NCBI RefSeq assembly: GCF_038502225.1
Contig: NC_091301.1
Span: 21,274,359 to 21,338,358 of the forward strand
DNA length: 64,000 bases
Direction: 5' to 3'
DNA from: Cherax quadricarinatus
Taxonomy: Eukaryota > Arthropoda > Malacostraca > Decapoda > Parastacidae
Part shown: positions 1-18,188 of the stretch, piece by piece
Position numbering within the stretch: the first letter of the stretch is position 1
Layout: each line of letters opens with the position of its first letter
Notes under the pieces: model-generated
Told to the model about the DNA's origin: nothing
The model's input: only the letters and a program-made list of their open reading frames with translations
Database searches by the model: none
Translations under genes and position numbers: made by a program

Positions 1-64
1 GTAGTAATAAAAAGTAGTAGCAATATTAATAATAAAAACAATTAAAATGATAATAAAATGTAGT

Positions 65-173
<109 letters not shown>

Positions 174-389
174 TAACAGAGGCTTCAACCAGTGTTGAAT
201 TTTAGAGTTTTGGGTAAGTGTGAATCACATGGTGAACACGCTACAATAACAAGTGCCACCCGCTTGTCTCCCTTCCCCTGCCGTCAATACTTTAAAAGCA
301 GATTTACATATCAATTAAAACACAACAAAAGTCGAGAGTTGACAAAAAAAAAATGAATAATCTTTTACCGAAACCGAACGCTTTTAGAC

Positions 390-1400
<1,011 letters not shown>

Positions 1401-1490
1401 ACAAAGCTGGTCACGAGAACGGTCCAGTGACTCTGTGAAGGATTAGACAAGAGACGATTGACGTGGACGAATTATGAATATGGGGAAATT

Positions 1491-1724
1491 GTGGGTGTGG
1501 GTGTAGTCGTGGGTGTTGGTGTGGGTGTAATCGTGGGTGTTGGTGTGGGTGTAGTCGTGGGTGCAGGTGTGGGTGTAATCGTGGGTGTTGGTGTGGGTGT
1601 AGTCGTGGGTGCAGGTGTGGGTGTAGTCGTGGGTGCTGGTGTGGGTGTAGTCGTGGGTGCAAGTGTGGGTGTAGTCGTGGGTGTTGGTGTGGGTGTAGTC
1701 GTGGGTGCTGGTGTGGGTGTAGTG
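1491..1724. repeat. 24-bp minisatellite, about 10 units
   Basis: The unit is two 12-bp half-repeats of the type GTGGGTGTAGTC and GTGGGTGCTGGT. Point variants (TAGTC or TAATC, TGCTGG, TGTTGG or TGCAGG) distinguish the units. The length is a multiple of three, so both strands stay open as Gly-Val or His-Pro repeats. There is no sign that this is translated. Confidence 0.93.
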
Positions 1725-1791
1725 GAATAGATGGGCTTTAGAATTCTTTTCTAAGAGTAGTACTGTTGTTAGAAGTGCAACTGAGCTTCGT

Positions 1792-1825
1792 CTCTCTCTC
1801 TCTTTTTTTTTTTTTTTTTTTTTTT
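1792..1825. repeat. (TC)n followed by poly(T)
   Basis: A short CT run leads directly into about 23 T. It could be the poly(A) end of a minus-strand retroposon, but no body is recognisable next to it. Confidence 0.8.
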
Positions 1826-1925
1826 AGAAATTGTGGGACTGTCGGAAGTGTCGTCACAGCTGGGAAAAATGTCAGTTTCTAAGGAAGTTTATGTGATGGG
1901 CTCAAGTTGTGAAGAGTCTTATGAT

Positions 1926-2745
1926 GTACTCACCTACTGTATATGAATTCTTTTTTAAGTGGTTGCAGCTCTTGGCCCCCGTCTCGTCGTTGGTCGCTAC
2001 TAGGTTCACTCTTTCCTGGCTTCGGGGGGTTTTCGTAGCTCCTCTTCAAGCTATGTATGGATCCAACCTCTACCACTTCATTCTCCCGGTCGTTCCACTT
2101 CCTGACTAATCAAGCAGTGAAGAAATGCATCCTGACTTCACCGTGACTCAGCTACGTTTTCAACTTCCAGCTATTCCTTAGTATTCCTGTTTCTCGTCTC
2201 TCAATCTGTCCCTGTCCACCCTATCAATTCCTCTCAGACATTTGTACGTTGTTATCATATCACATTTAGTGCTTTCCTCTAGTGTCAACAGAGTGAATTT
2301 CTTAAACCTCTCCTCGTAGGACATACCCAATAGCTCTGGTACCAGTCTAGTTGCAAACCTTTGCACTGTCTCGAATTTCTTGATATGCTTGACAAGGTGT
2401 GGGTTCTATACTGGAACACTTGTCAGGTAGACTCCAGGGAGGTGAACCATTACTTTTCTCCTGATAATCTTCTCCCTTACCTTACATATTACGCACGTCA
2501 GTGACACTGGTCTATAGTTTAATGCTACCCGTCTGCCTCCTTTCTTAAAAATTGAAACTACATTTGTTGTCTTTCACGCTTCTGACCGTTGCCTTGTGTC
2601 AGGTGATTTGCTGAAGAGTGTTGTTAGTGGCACACACAGTACCTCTGTTCTCTCTCTTAGGGCTCCCGGAGAGATATTATCTGGCCCCCACCACTTTCGA
2701 GGTATCAAGATCACACAGTAGCTTCTCCATCTCTTCTCTGAGATG
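1926..2745 (-). mobile_element. LINE family A fragment, internally deleted
   Basis: Read on the minus strand, the left part is the 3' end of the same LINE seen intact at 39201-41933. It has the stretch coding for QRFATRLVPEL at 2340-2366, the RT C-terminal segment and a 3' end closing in GGTGAGTAC at 1926. The right part (about 2440-2745) matches the RT N-terminal segment (the PDNISP..LREGA region and the LNYRPVSLT..VCKVM region). The middle of the RT, including motifs A to C, is missing, so the two ends are joined across a deletion near 2400-2440. Frameshifts and stops are frequent. Unlike other family A copies, no AC tract lies at its 3' end. Confidence 0.8.
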
Positions 2746-3063
2746 AAGAAGCTCTCAGACCTCAGGTCTGCATTTGGAATGGTTTTAATTTTTATTTTTG
2801 TTCATGTTTGCGATCTTACATATTCTTGGGCTGCTGATTGTAAATATCTAAACGATTTTGCTCTGTCATGTAAGAATTTTGAATAAAATTCAAATTAATG
2901 ATAGGAATGTGAATTTTTAATAAATTGTTAATTTATGTAAATTAGGCAAGTAATCATGGAAAAGCACATTCTGTTAGTTTTAAGAACACATGAATTCCTA
3001 ATCAACACGAATCAAGTCAAATTATTTTTTTTTAAATATGCTCCTAATGGTTAGCCTAGATAT
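2746..3063. other. AT-rich spacer, nothing recognised
   Basis: Unique-looking AT-rich DNA between the LINE fragment and the pseudogene. I see no ORF, tail or terminal repeat. Confidence 0.5.
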
Positions 3064-4677
3064 TGAATCATAGGAGGATTGCTTTGAGTTGCACTTGTGC
3101 AGCGCATCGAGACCATTACGTTTCATTGACCAGCAGTAATCTGCCATCGTGGTGACATTTCATTTACCCTGGTATCGACTTTCCATGGTGCAAATATCCT
3201 TATGGTACCGCTCTCCTTATTCCTCACTGTAGTTCCCACAATTGTTGGGAAAATTGTCAAGATGTGAGTGAAAAAAAATGCATCTTCCCACTCATTCTAG
3301 ACTCAAGTTATTGGAAACTTGAAATCAGGTCTTGCATCATTTTTTTTCATATTCGGAGGTGCACCTCTTTCCCAGGAAGTTGTGGACAATCTGCTTGAAT
3401 GAAAACCAGGCATTCACCTCGACACCTACTAATGCTTCATCGTAATGTTTGTCCTTCATCAATTCCCGAATCTGAGGGCCAACAAAGATTCCTGCCTTTA
3501 GCTTGCCTTCACTTATACGAGGAAACTTTAACTCTAGGTACTTGAGAGCAGTTCCATTCTTGTTCATGGCCTTCACAAATTTTTCATAAGCCCTAATTTG
3601 ATGTAGAGTGGTGGCAGCAGAATTTTCCTGGGGTCAACATGTGGCATAGTTTTCACGTTGTGATTTCCGGGTAAGAAGCTAGTTCTTGGTGACCAGTCTT
3701 TTTGTTCATAGTGCTGACTGTCTGCCCTACTATCCCAAAGACACAGAAAACAGGGATACTTGGTGCTTCCGCCTTGAAGACCTTGTAGGAGAGCAATAAC
3801 TTTTAAATTACCACAGATGTGAAAATTGTGATTCTGGTACTTGACTGCAGATTTCAGTGTTTTCATATTTGCTTAAGTTTCTGATATTTTTACACTATGG
3901 CCAACTGGCATAGATACAGCTGTCTTACCATTATAAAGTAGTACAGCCTTTAAACTTCTTTCAAAAGAATCAATGAAGAGTCTCCATTCATCTTCTTTGT
4001 ATGGCGTCCCCATGTTTTTAATAAGGCCAAAAATACCTGAACAGAAAACTAAAGATTCCCCTTAGTCAAAGAACTGAGTGAATTCCGCTTCATGATGACG
4101 GTACCATGCGAATTTTGTTATAGGAACCAGAAGCCTTTGTTCCTTCAATCTAGAGCCAAGTAACTGTACACTTTCTTTTGAAAGGTTAAGGTTTCTCGCC
4201 AAGTCACTGAGCTCATCTTGGTTGAAGAATTTGGGATCGTCATTTGTTGGTGGTTCACAGTCTACTTCCATCTCCTTAGAATCACCGGTATCAGACAATG
4301 ATGAAATTTGCAATGTCTCAGGTGCCACAGGTACAGGAATATCCTCAGAGTATGGACCAGGCCTTATTGTTGAAGGAATATTTTTGTATATTATTAGATT
4401 TTGTCTTCTTGTTGAATCCAGTTACTTTAATCATATAAAAGTAGCAGTCATCATGATGGTTCATCTACTCCCATCTATCCATTAGTACTCCAAAGTGCAT
4501 GTATTTAAGTTTTCCAACTGACGACATTTGGAGCTTACTGGTGCAACTCTTGCAAGCTTTGTGTGGTGCAAATGGTTTGTCCTGGTCTCCAAGTTTGCAG
4601 CCATAAGCAAAGCAGCAGCGCTTCAATAAGAGTAATGTTGCTCTAGGAATCTGAAGGGATGAATTGCTCATAGACAT
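3064..4677 (-). pseudogene. Broken copy of a multicopy arthropod protein family
   Basis: Joined across lesions, the minus strand encodes one protein. It starts with a Cys-rich N-terminal module at 4677-4465 (CCFAYGC, then CKSC). A linker follows, then FFNQDELSDLARNLNLSKES near 4230, a WRLFIDS segment near 3990, and LQGG..KYPCFLCLWDSR near 3780-3720. Next come PPLYIKLGLMK near 3610, GIFVGPQIREL near 3490 and a C-terminal TMADYCWSMKRNG near 3150. I recognise this architecture as an uncharacterised family present in many copies in arthropods; the function is not known to me. The copy is dead: stops at about 4062 and 3880, frameshifts near 4370, 3575 and 3330-3200, and a TGA in the C-terminal segment. 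No introns are visible between blocks, so it may be a processed or transposed copy. Confidence 0.7.
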
Positions 4678-4899
4678 AGCAAAATATGTCTGGTATATTT
4701 ATGCAGCCTCTAGACATATTAATAATCTGAAAATAAAGAAAAATATATCAGATTTAACATTTAAGTCAATATAACGTAAGCATTTTAATTGCTAATATAC
4801 CACTTTCTCATTTACTTATACGAAAAAAGTAACGTTTCCGTATATCTTGACAACCTGATGTGATAGAAATGAATAAAAAATACAGTGAATTAATATTTT

Positions 4900-4900
<1 letters not shown>

Positions 4901-4981
<81 letters not shown>
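4901..4981. repeat. (TA)n microsatellite
   Basis: About 40 perfect TA units. Confidence 0.98.
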
Positions 4982-4983
<2 letters not shown>

Positions 4984-6119
4984 CATTGGAATAACCCAAG
5001 GCCAGGCAGGAACTGCAAGAATTCAAGGAGAAATTAACGAGGCCTCAGAAACAACATGATCATTCGAGCAAGGCGGTAATTTTTTTTTTCTTCTTTCTTT
5101 GTGTAGAAAGCGCTGAAGCCTCTTCATCCCCCCCCCCACAGCTCTAGTGCATTCATTCAACGCTTGTTATTACGATTAATTTTCACTAATTAAAATACAG
5201 ATGTCTACATGTAGATACAAGTCAAAACCTCACATGCAGCTGTTCCAAACATAAATAACATACGTATTTATAGCATCTAATTTGGTCTGTTAGTTTCCAG
5301 AAAACTTTTTCTTATAATTTCTCTTCATCCGTTGTCCAGGTTAGGCTAGATAAGGTAAAGTTAGATTTTGTTGGTTAGATTTTAATTAACCGATAAGTAT
5401 ATTGATGAGTAAGTGCGTCCAACGGATAAAGACAATAAATTGAAAATCGTACTTGGGGTAATAGTTGTTTATATGATACTTATGTCCAGATATGTCGCGA
5501 GTTTGTTATATTTTGACTTATCAGTTCTTATACGTATGTTAAAATTAATGTTCATAATAAGTAAATAGAAAGTAACTTACTAATCTAAGAACGGGCAGTT
5601 AAAAAAAAAGATCGTCTGAAGGACAGGTACCGAGAAAGCTGAACTCACAAGTACCAAGAGAGTTCTAAATGGAGAAGCTACAGACTTAAAGTGCATTTAG
5701 AATACCCCGAAAGCGATGGTCGTGACACATGGAGATAAATGTTGAAACTTGTGGAGCCGGCAAGAAGCACGGTGTAGTCTGTTTTGTGGTGTCTTGCTGA
5801 GCACGGTACAAAAATACGAATGTGTTTGTGAAGATTAAAAAAAAAAACTGTGAGAATCACTGAGATTAATATGAGGAAATTAACTGCGGTAGCGAGACCT
5901 CTTTGACAACCTTGAGGTCAAGCTTTTGGTTGCGTTCTTCGAAGCCACTCCGAAGTGCAGAGGCAAATAATGAGTGTCATAATTATGCAAGTTAACATCA
6001 GACATTTCTTTAACAAGAAATGTATCCTTAAACTGAGCTTTGTAACCACAACCCAGATTTCATCCTTGTGAATGAAATGTTGGCAGGACAAGACCAGTAG
6101 ATCAAATTGAAAGGTCACT
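4982..6119. other. Unassigned AT-rich DNA
   Basis: There are poly(T) and poly(C) runs near 5080 and 5132 and short ORFs of at most about 66 codons. No coding signal, tail or terminal repeats are recognised. Confidence 0.4.
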
Positions 6120-7885
6120 CAACCCTTGAGAAATCAAAGGGTTTTCACAGTGGAGTTGCCATCCTAGTTAAAACAAGGGCCACATCATCCACTTCGACGA
6201 GGATTTTATCCTTATTGTAGAGTAAACAATCTCACCTGGTCCACTTATAGTGGATACAACATTCATCCCGCCAAGGCAATTCTACATTGCGTTAATTCCT
6301 CTCCATAGACTATATTAACAGACATGTCCTTATGGTTCAAGCAGGAGACATCAACTCCCATGCCACCATCCAGCTCCCTTCAGTTTTGCCCAGGCCAACT
6401 AGTCAGGGTTCCACGAGGATTAATAATTCGTCAACATTATGCTTCAGAAACATTCAAAGGATGTAATTCAGAAACTCCAGACGTTGTCTTAACTAACAGA
6501 GATTACATCTTGTTCCAGTGTAGGGTGACCCCAGAGTGTAACGTTGAATCAGATCAACTCCAGTTATAATTCATCTGCAGACTAACCCTTCCTGCTTTTC
6601 TTCGCCACCTAAACCCGACCTTAATAGAAACTTCCTTTGTAACGATCAGTCCATCAACGTACAGAAACCACCGTTTGCTGATACTGGCCAAGTCATAATC
6701 ACTATCCGCAACAGAATTAATAAAGCTATTGAATGTGGTGCAACCAAACATCCACCAGAGTAAACTACTAGTACAAACCAACTAGAAAATCGCAGATAAA
6801 ATTAAAAGTTACCAGACGAAATGCAACAGATATAACAAGACAGGTCAACGCACAGCACTAGCTTGACAAGAGCTGAGGAGAGAGATTAATACCCTAACAA
6901 CTTTCCACAAAAGGTATATCTGAAATACTTGATTTACCGGGCAAACTAATATGAGAGACATCCTGGTAAGTTCTAGAGGAAAAAAACGGCAACTGCCTTA
7001 GGTCTCAGCTAATCCCACAGCGTACCTGGAATACACATTCATAGACAAATAGTATGAGGAAATTACCATCAACATAGGTAACTACCAAGACCAAACAATT
7101 TTTTGGGATCTGTGTAGTAAAAGATTCTTTCCCACAACAGCAACAGAAAGTGCAATAACACCTAATTTCCAGCCTACACTTACAATAGATCTTCATAATC
7201 TTGTAATCTCGAAGTGAACCATCCACTCACTAGACCACGCTTCAGGAGAGAATACGTGTCATTTAGCTGACAAGAACAAAGCCTCAGGGCTCTCGGAAAT
7301 ACCAGCCAAGCTAATACGTCCCCATTAACTTCAAGGACTCATTGCTTAACATATACAATCCATTTTGGCTTAAAGATACTTGTCATAGGTATTCAAAGCA
7401 ATTAAAAGGTTTTTTATTGCCAAACTTATCAAAGATAAGCATAAGTCTGAGAACTAGAGGCTCATTTTCCCTTAGAAATCACTGGAATGTTTTTTTTATT
7501 ATAAAATGTCTCTAACAGGTTAAATTACTGCATTGAATTCCATTATCTCTTCATTGAGAAACAGCTTAGTTTCAAAAGTCAGAGGGCAACACAACACGCT
7601 AACAGTAAAAAAAAAAACAGGCATTCGACGCTCACTGGCACGATGATCTCATGTTCAAACTTGCTGATCTGCCCAACCACACCTGGACATTCTTTATTTA
7701 TATACAGTTTCTTGACCAAAAGATCCATTATCCTTTCCTTTCGCTATAAAACAACCAAAGCGTTCATATTTGCTGCAGACGTACCTCAGTGCCTGAATCC
7801 TGTACTGTTCATCATCTATGTCAACAACTGCTCTGCAGCAAGCCACCTGCGTTTCTGCGTTGCACCTACAAGACTCCTGAATCAT
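6120..7885 (+). mobile_element. Very decayed LINE remnant (possibly jockey-like)
   Basis: Short islands in the right order suggest an old endonuclease plus RT element. GVAILVKT near 6155 resembles the GGVAI strand, and GDINSHATI near 6345 resembles the GDFNAH motif. PDVVLTNRDY near 6485 resembles the conserved segment before the SDH motif. VPQCLNPVLFIIYVNN near 7785 resembles RT motif B. The islands lie in different frames with many stops between them. This could be chance for any single island; the order is what supports the call. No ends are defined. Confidence 0.35.
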
Positions 7886-8274
7886 GACTTCCTGCGACCT
7901 TCCCCCACAAGGAAATTTACTTCATGGAAAAGAATAGGCAGCATGCCCACACCTACCATGAAAATAGCACGTAAATACCTTTTCTTGCATACACAGGAGA
8001 GAAATAAATAAAGAAAGTGAATGTCATAGGAATGCAATTAGAAGTCAGTGTATATCTATCACTCACAATGATAAAATGAACGTAGAAAAGCATGTCTACG
8101 GAGCAATTTGCAGTGCGAAAAGACTGATGGAGTAGCCAGACTTAGGCTTGGTTACAAATTCTCGCAGTTTGGCAGACGCACATAGGATCAAACTATATAC
8201 AAAGTATGTGGTTAGTTTATAGTCACTTTCCTGGACACTATGTGCTTATTTGCCTACCTATCGAGGAACATATA

Positions 8275-8275
8275 C

Positions 8276-8315
<40 letters not shown>

Positions 8316-8338
8316 ATATATATATAGATATATATAGA
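8275..8338. repeat. (TA)n microsatellite
   Basis: TA run with a few ATCTA and ATAGA interruptions, leading into the GA tract. Confidence 0.95.

Positions 8339-9466
<1,128 letters not shown>

Positions 9467-9531
<65 letters not shown>
9467..9531. repeat. (TA)n microsatellite
   Basis: Perfect TA run between the CR1-like tail and the MITE. Confidence 0.98.
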
Positions 9532-10112
<581 letters not shown>

Positions 10113-10137
10113 TTTATTTATTTATTTATTTATTCAC

Positions 10138-11109
10138 ACACATATATAATATTAATATTAATATTAATTAAACTATGTGATATTCCAAGGTATCTTGATA
10201 TTGTAAATAAGATACTTATGAAATAAGCAAATATCTTAAATTTGCTTGTACAGGTAAGACAACTGCAGATATAAATCGAGGGCCTAGTTCCTAGGCGTTT
10301 TGTGAAGCCGTATGTTCTTTCGCTACAGTCCACAGTGTAGACAACCTGCGCCCGGACCACTGTGTAGCACCTCGTGTTACTTGTCACCCGGTGTGACCCG
10401 CGCGTTTGACAGCTAACATTAGTCAGCTCCTGCTTCAGTTAGCAGTGTCTGAGCCCCTTGTACAGAAAGCTTCTTATATTCACCGCTCGTGATGCCCTGC
10501 AGAATCGTACCCACTACAATTTCCATCGAGATTTGTTCCACTTCACCTCCTGACCTTCAGAGCAATTACATGTAGAGAACCAGTCTGGGGACGCTTAGAC
10601 TAAATTCTGCTATAACTCCAACTGTCGAGAAAATAGCATCAGTGAGCAGCCTGCACAAAGATGAAGATGATGTCACTTTCACTGCTAGCTCACTCACTGC
10701 AGTCCTGTGTATGATGTTACAACTTCCAGATGTTTCGCCGAGTTGTCTCTGCCAAGACTCACTCCACACTCGCCGGCAGTGACAGCCCCAACGACAGTAC
10801 CAGTTGAAGAATGTCCTGAGTCGCTTGCCAGAAGATGTCCTGCCTAGCTGCCGAGTACTGACGATGCCTCACTCGAGGGCACCAGCAGGTTGTGCCCCAG
10901 GAAGAGTGAACCCTGCAGCAACTCCTATGATGACTTCTTCACCGCTCCAGAGACCGTACCCTGTTATGTCACAGCTAAGCCGCAGCTTACATGGCAGTAT
11001 CTGTCCAAATGCAGGAAGGCATGCAATGATGCCCATCGACACTGCCTTAGACCACGATGTTTAGTACGCCCCACTTTTTTTTTCTTCCCTCCCTGTAAGA
11101 AGTTTTATT
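10138..11109. other. Unassigned region with a small cysteine-rich frame
   Basis: After short (ATTT)n and AATATT repeats the base composition becomes more balanced. Two overlapping frames are open across 10800-11118. The frame ending at 11118 is cysteine-rich, with at least seven Cys between 10888 and 11060 spaced like a small disulfide domain (KCRKAC..HCLRPRC near 11010-11060). It continues upstream of an in-frame TAG at about 10848 as VEECPESLARRCPA. There is no convincing start codon, signal peptide or splice pair. It may be an exon remnant; a chance frame is also possible. Confidence 0.2.
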
Positions 11110-13744
<2,635 letters not shown>

Positions 13745-13910
13745 CTCTTGATTTTTTACTGTCCACCCATCCCTTGTGGGAGGTTCCCTGATGCCGGTGA
13801 AGGGCTTTTGATCAAAGGAGTTAAACCAATCCTCCCATTCTATGAATTGAACCTGATTGTTCTCTCTACCCCACTCCTTTCCCCGGGCGCTGTATGACTC
13901 CTGAAATTTT
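13745..13910 (+). mobile_element. SINE-like dispersed repeat, copy 1
   Basis: The block from the GGGAGGTTCC motif (13779) through CGGTGAAGGGCTTTTGATC and CTATGAATTGAACCTGATTG to GGGCGCTGTATGACTCC matches 46085-46200 in order and spacing, at roughly 70-75 percent by eye. The last part resembles the sequence just before the family C LINE tail (GCGCTGTAT.., compare 50705). This suggests a SINE sharing a 3' end with that LINE. The TAA-type tail itself is not preserved here. Confidence 0.5.
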
Positions 13911-16900
13911 AACTTTATTCTCACGACAGTAATATTCTGTAGGAACATCATCTTGGGCAGAGCTAACCAATATATTCGTGTAAATTCACCTTTGGTAAGT
14001 GTTGCGTTGGCCCGTATTCGTTGTTCTAGGTAACTGTTATTAAAAGATGTAAGGCAGAAATTAGTTTCCTTTCTATTTCCCAAACACTGACGAGTTTTGA
14101 AACTTAATGTGATATTAAAATTAGGCACTAGAAAATTATAAATGCTGTCTTGGGTTTCGTACGAAAATTTAATGATAGCTAGGTTTCTCGATACCGTTGA
14201 CACGGACGTTTTTTACAAATAGATAATTTGGACAGCTTTATTTTCATGTTTCTTATTCCGTGTGAATTAAGGCTTGTAACAAAAATTTTGTACACATAGA
14301 ATATTTGCTACTTTATAATCTATTACCTCTATATGTACACTTTATAATGTGTAAATTTGTTGAATGGGTAATTAGTTAACTATGGTCCTTAACACAACTG
14401 AGCAATAATTTATACCTTGGGAATGGAAATGCATAACGAAACTCTGCATAACCCGACCTCATTGGGTTATGTTTGATGAATATTGAATGGTACGTAAATT
14501 TTTGACTTGTACAAAGAAAGGTTATACTTTAAATTTGCATACTTTAGGTAAGGCCTCTGATCACGTGGTGCTTGGTTCTGGTCGTCTTATTGAAGAATGT
14601 ACAAAAAAAATAATGCTGAAGACAGGCTGAAATCACTAAATTTGAGATCTGGATAACTTAAATAACTTAAGAGTTAGGGAAGGTAAGATTGAAGTGTACG
14701 AATGGAAAATTAGACTACAGGAGATATAACGTGCTGAAAGTATTTAACCAATACAGTACTCGAAGCATTGCAATATAGTATGAGAAATTTTGACGTGCAA
14801 AGGATTTAGGGAGGAAATAGTTTGGCAGTAGTTGTAGATGAAAGGAACGAACTCAATGGAAAGGGAATTTTGAGTATCTTGAATATAGGTTGCATGGGTG
14901 TACGAGTGGGTCTGGTTGGGTGAGTTTGCCTTGCCTAGCATGTGAGCAATAGACCTACTGCAATGCTCCATCGTTATGATCTACGTTAACCTAACTTAAC
15001 TAAAAACAGCCTAACCTAATAAAAATTCTACAAACACAGTAATATCGTGGAGCAAATTTATATTTATCGTAAGAACTTCATCCTATATTGGTTTAGTACA
15101 TTCCACCTTCGTGATTTTTATAATTTAGACGAGTCTTTGGCATTAATTTCATGTAGATTAAATTTATTTTCTTGTACCTTGGTAATTGTGATTAGTTTGC
15201 TTTCTTTTAAGCCCGAAGTGACCTACAAAGTGCTCCATAAATGTTACTTCTCGCTCCTTTGTGTGTAATATTGGAGTCACAAATGTGACCTCTGTACTTT
15301 GTTGAAAACTGGGTTTTGCAGAGTTAAGTAGGAGGGTATTTCTTGCCTCGTGGCTTATACTACGTGGCTGTTGCCATATTGGAGGGGACGATCCTTTCGC
15401 GACCCCTAGGGTCGGGGGGGGGGGGTTATGGGCAACTTTCTCAGCATTCACTGTGGCCCCTACCACTTGCCCGGGCGTACATTGTCCCATGTGGCCCTTC
15501 ATTGCAATCCTGAGGGAAGACCCCATGGGGGATGCATCTGGCGCGGGTAAGGACTGGTGGAACCACAGGGTGAGGGAGGAGAATCGTTCCTCTGAAGATT
15601 GCTTCTCTGAAACGCCTGACCATGTGAAACGGCTTCAGTTATCCTCTACGACAGTTGAGACTCTGCCTATAGTCCTCCCTCTCCCCTGGGTGCTACAAAC
15701 GTTACTTATTTGTCCTTTGACAGTGGGAAGTATCTGTGACGCAGCTCAAAGGACTTAATTATACCAAGGAGTGCTGGGCATCTGCCTTCATCCGGGAATG
15801 CCGGATACTCCACATCCTTACGATCTTCCTCAGATCCTAAGGATGGGAAGAATGAGAAGAATTCTCAGATATTTCTAGTTTTGCCAGGATGGTGCACTGG
15901 GTACATCATCTTGGAAAGTAAAGTCAGCTCTTCCTCTGAAAGGTAATCTAATAGCCACTCAGTGTGGCTCCCAGACCGTATATGGCCCTTTTCTTTTGAG
16001 AAAGAGGAACTGTTGTCCTTCCCTCTAAGAATCTGTGGATGCTGTCCCACTGTACCCGAAGAGTGAGTCGTATTATGGCTGTATTATGGCATCCAGAGCT
16101 GCTACTCGGTTGTGATGGCTAAGCCTCTTTCCTTATTTAAAGATCAGGATTTGCATAGGTGCATTCTGTACTTCATCACTTCAGAGCTTCTGTCAAGTCT
16201 GGTGAGCTTTCCCTGGATATCCGCCGTGAGGAACTCGGCCTGTGATAAGTTTCAGGCAACCCGGTTTATGCCGCAGTCTTTCTAAAGAGGTTGAATCCTT
16301 TGCTCTTAGTGCAAGGCTTCTGTTAAGTTTGGCGATCAAAAACTGGTCCGTCTACTGGACTGTGGCCTTAGTGTCTTCAGGCAGAGGTTGTCTTCTCTCT
16401 CTGCCGCTTTTGGATGGTGTCGGAGGTTCGTCCTTTTAGCCAGTCGATGGGGGACCTCTAAGTGTCGATCCCCGGGTGATTAACTTGGCTAATCTTTTGA
16501 CCTTAATTCGCTTCACGCTTCAAAGATGAAGCAAAAAATAAGGATTGTATTGGTTTTGCCATGTTTTCTGGTGATTTGCGGTAACGAATCCATGCTTCTC
16601 TCGACCTGGTAAGATTAATAGATTTTTGTTAATTGTGTGTTCATTCTCGATGTTTTATTTGCCTTGGCCCAGTACGTACAATATGGTTCAAAAGATCCAG
16701 AAGTGGTTAGCTCATCTCTACTCAGGGCACAAGGATGTTTAATTCTGGTGGTATCCAGAGAAAAGAATGGGCAGAGGCTGCTACAGAGCTCGTTCTATAG
16801 TACAGATGATTATACTGGTGCATCATGTGTGTCCTACAGACTAGAAGAAAAGTATACTAATCTCTGTATTGAGGATGAGCCGCGCACATTTGGCTAATGA

Positions 16901-17712
16901 CTACCCGTTTGCAAGAGTTACTGCCTACCTTTCTTTCCCTCTAGTTTTGCCATACTACTTTCCGTAAGACACATTTTGAACTGCTTATTATAATTATCTG
17001 GGTGCCAATAGGGGTCTCAAATTGAAAGTCTTTTGACATTAACACTTGTGTGGGATTTTTAAATTGTAGTGATTATTTTAAACTTGGTGGAAGTTTCTCT
17101 TGCAAGTAGTTTGATTAATTTGATCATTTTGTTTGATCTTGAATGATGGACTTCGTTAGCAACATTTTTTTTTTTTTAACTATCTTTGTTTTCAGTGGAC
17201 TTGGCATTTTCTGTGTAGATCTTTTGTTTTATTTATATAGGGAACTTTTCCTGGTCCAACTTTGTTTATTGGATGATTCAGCGGCATTAATTTAACGTCT
17301 GGCTTTGATATGCATGTAGTGGAGGGTTGTGATGGTGCATGGGACTGTTGTTGTTCGTCGCTTTTTAGTCTTGCTATATGTAACTTATACTACTTATCGG
17401 TTCCTGTTTTTTGGCTCTGGCCTCGGAGGTAAAAATGTTTACCCTCGTATAGCTAGGACTAGAAAAAACCTGTGACTCCCTTCTTTGAGGTGTAGTCTGC
17501 CTAGAAGCCCTTTGTGGTTGTCAGGAAGCTGGATAAACTCAATTGACAGGGTTCATCAGAGGACCTATAAAATGATGCAAACTTCTGCTGTCTTACCAGA
17601 ACTGTTTTCCAACCCATAAGTATCTGGGTAAGTACAAATAGGAAGTGCATCAGTTTCGCTCTGAATGATCCTCATGGGTTTAGCGCTTAACACGAATTAT
17701 TGATTTCTAAAA
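13911..17712. other. 3.8 kb without a supported gene
   Basis: 13911-15340 is AT-rich with no features. 15340-16500 is more GC-balanced, holds a run of 12 G at 15415-15426 and several 60-100 codon frames (for example 15453-15758 and 16242-16439). The composition change suggests a decayed coding element, possibly a retroelement gag, but I could not identify a family. 16637-16897 is another unassigned frame. 17640-17700 carries a GGGTTTAGCGCTTAA stretch resembling the pre-tail sequence of family C, too short to call. Confidence 0.3.
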
Positions 17713-17975
17713 AGTTATCTTGTACGTTTCAAGATGGTTTTTTTCATTTATGTTAATGTAAAAATTAATAACTTTGTACCAGAAGAACCTTAGAAAACTT
17801 ACGTAACCTTAATATAACAAGCGCAATTTTAATTTAACCTAATCCAACTAAATATTTGTCATAACTTTACAATTTAATAAACAATGAAATTATTTTTCTC
17901 GTTAGGTTCGGAATAATTTTTGTGAAATTATTGCATACACAAATTTTCGCTTGCAAGAACAGCGTTGCCATTTAA
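17713..17975. mobile_element. MITE copy 2, ends degraded
   Basis: The interior matches the 9532-9921 MITE in order and orientation: TGTTAATGTAAAAA.., AACCTTAGAAAACTTACG.., AACCTAATCCAACTAAATAT, CTCGTTAGGTTCGGAAT and GCATACACAAATTTTCGCTTG. Both terminal inverted repeats have been lost or altered. Its right edge meets TA-rich sequence just upstream of the repeat-protein ORF. Confidence 0.75.
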
Positions 17976-18148
17976 GCCAAAAGTGTGTGTATTATATATA
18001 TATAAACTGCCGTGAAAGGCGGACGGAGCATAGAGCCCCCACTACCAAAGTGTGCTTTTTGACAATGTTTATTGCTTTCAGACTGTGCTGTCAGTACCTC
18101 CATACCGCTAGAGAAGGGAAAGTCCTTGAGGCAGTGCTCTTGAAGTGG

Positions 18149-18156
18149 GACGCAGC

Positions 18157-18188
<32 letters not shown>

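Noticed and set aside
1411..1730. Gly-Val and His-Pro repeat ORFs on both strands
   Set aside because: By-products of the 24-bp minisatellite; no start context, homology or unique domain.
15340..16500. A gene or retroelement gag in the GC-balanced stretch
   Set aside because: Several frames of 60-100 codons exist, but no motif, start or family could be recognised, so it is left as unassigned.
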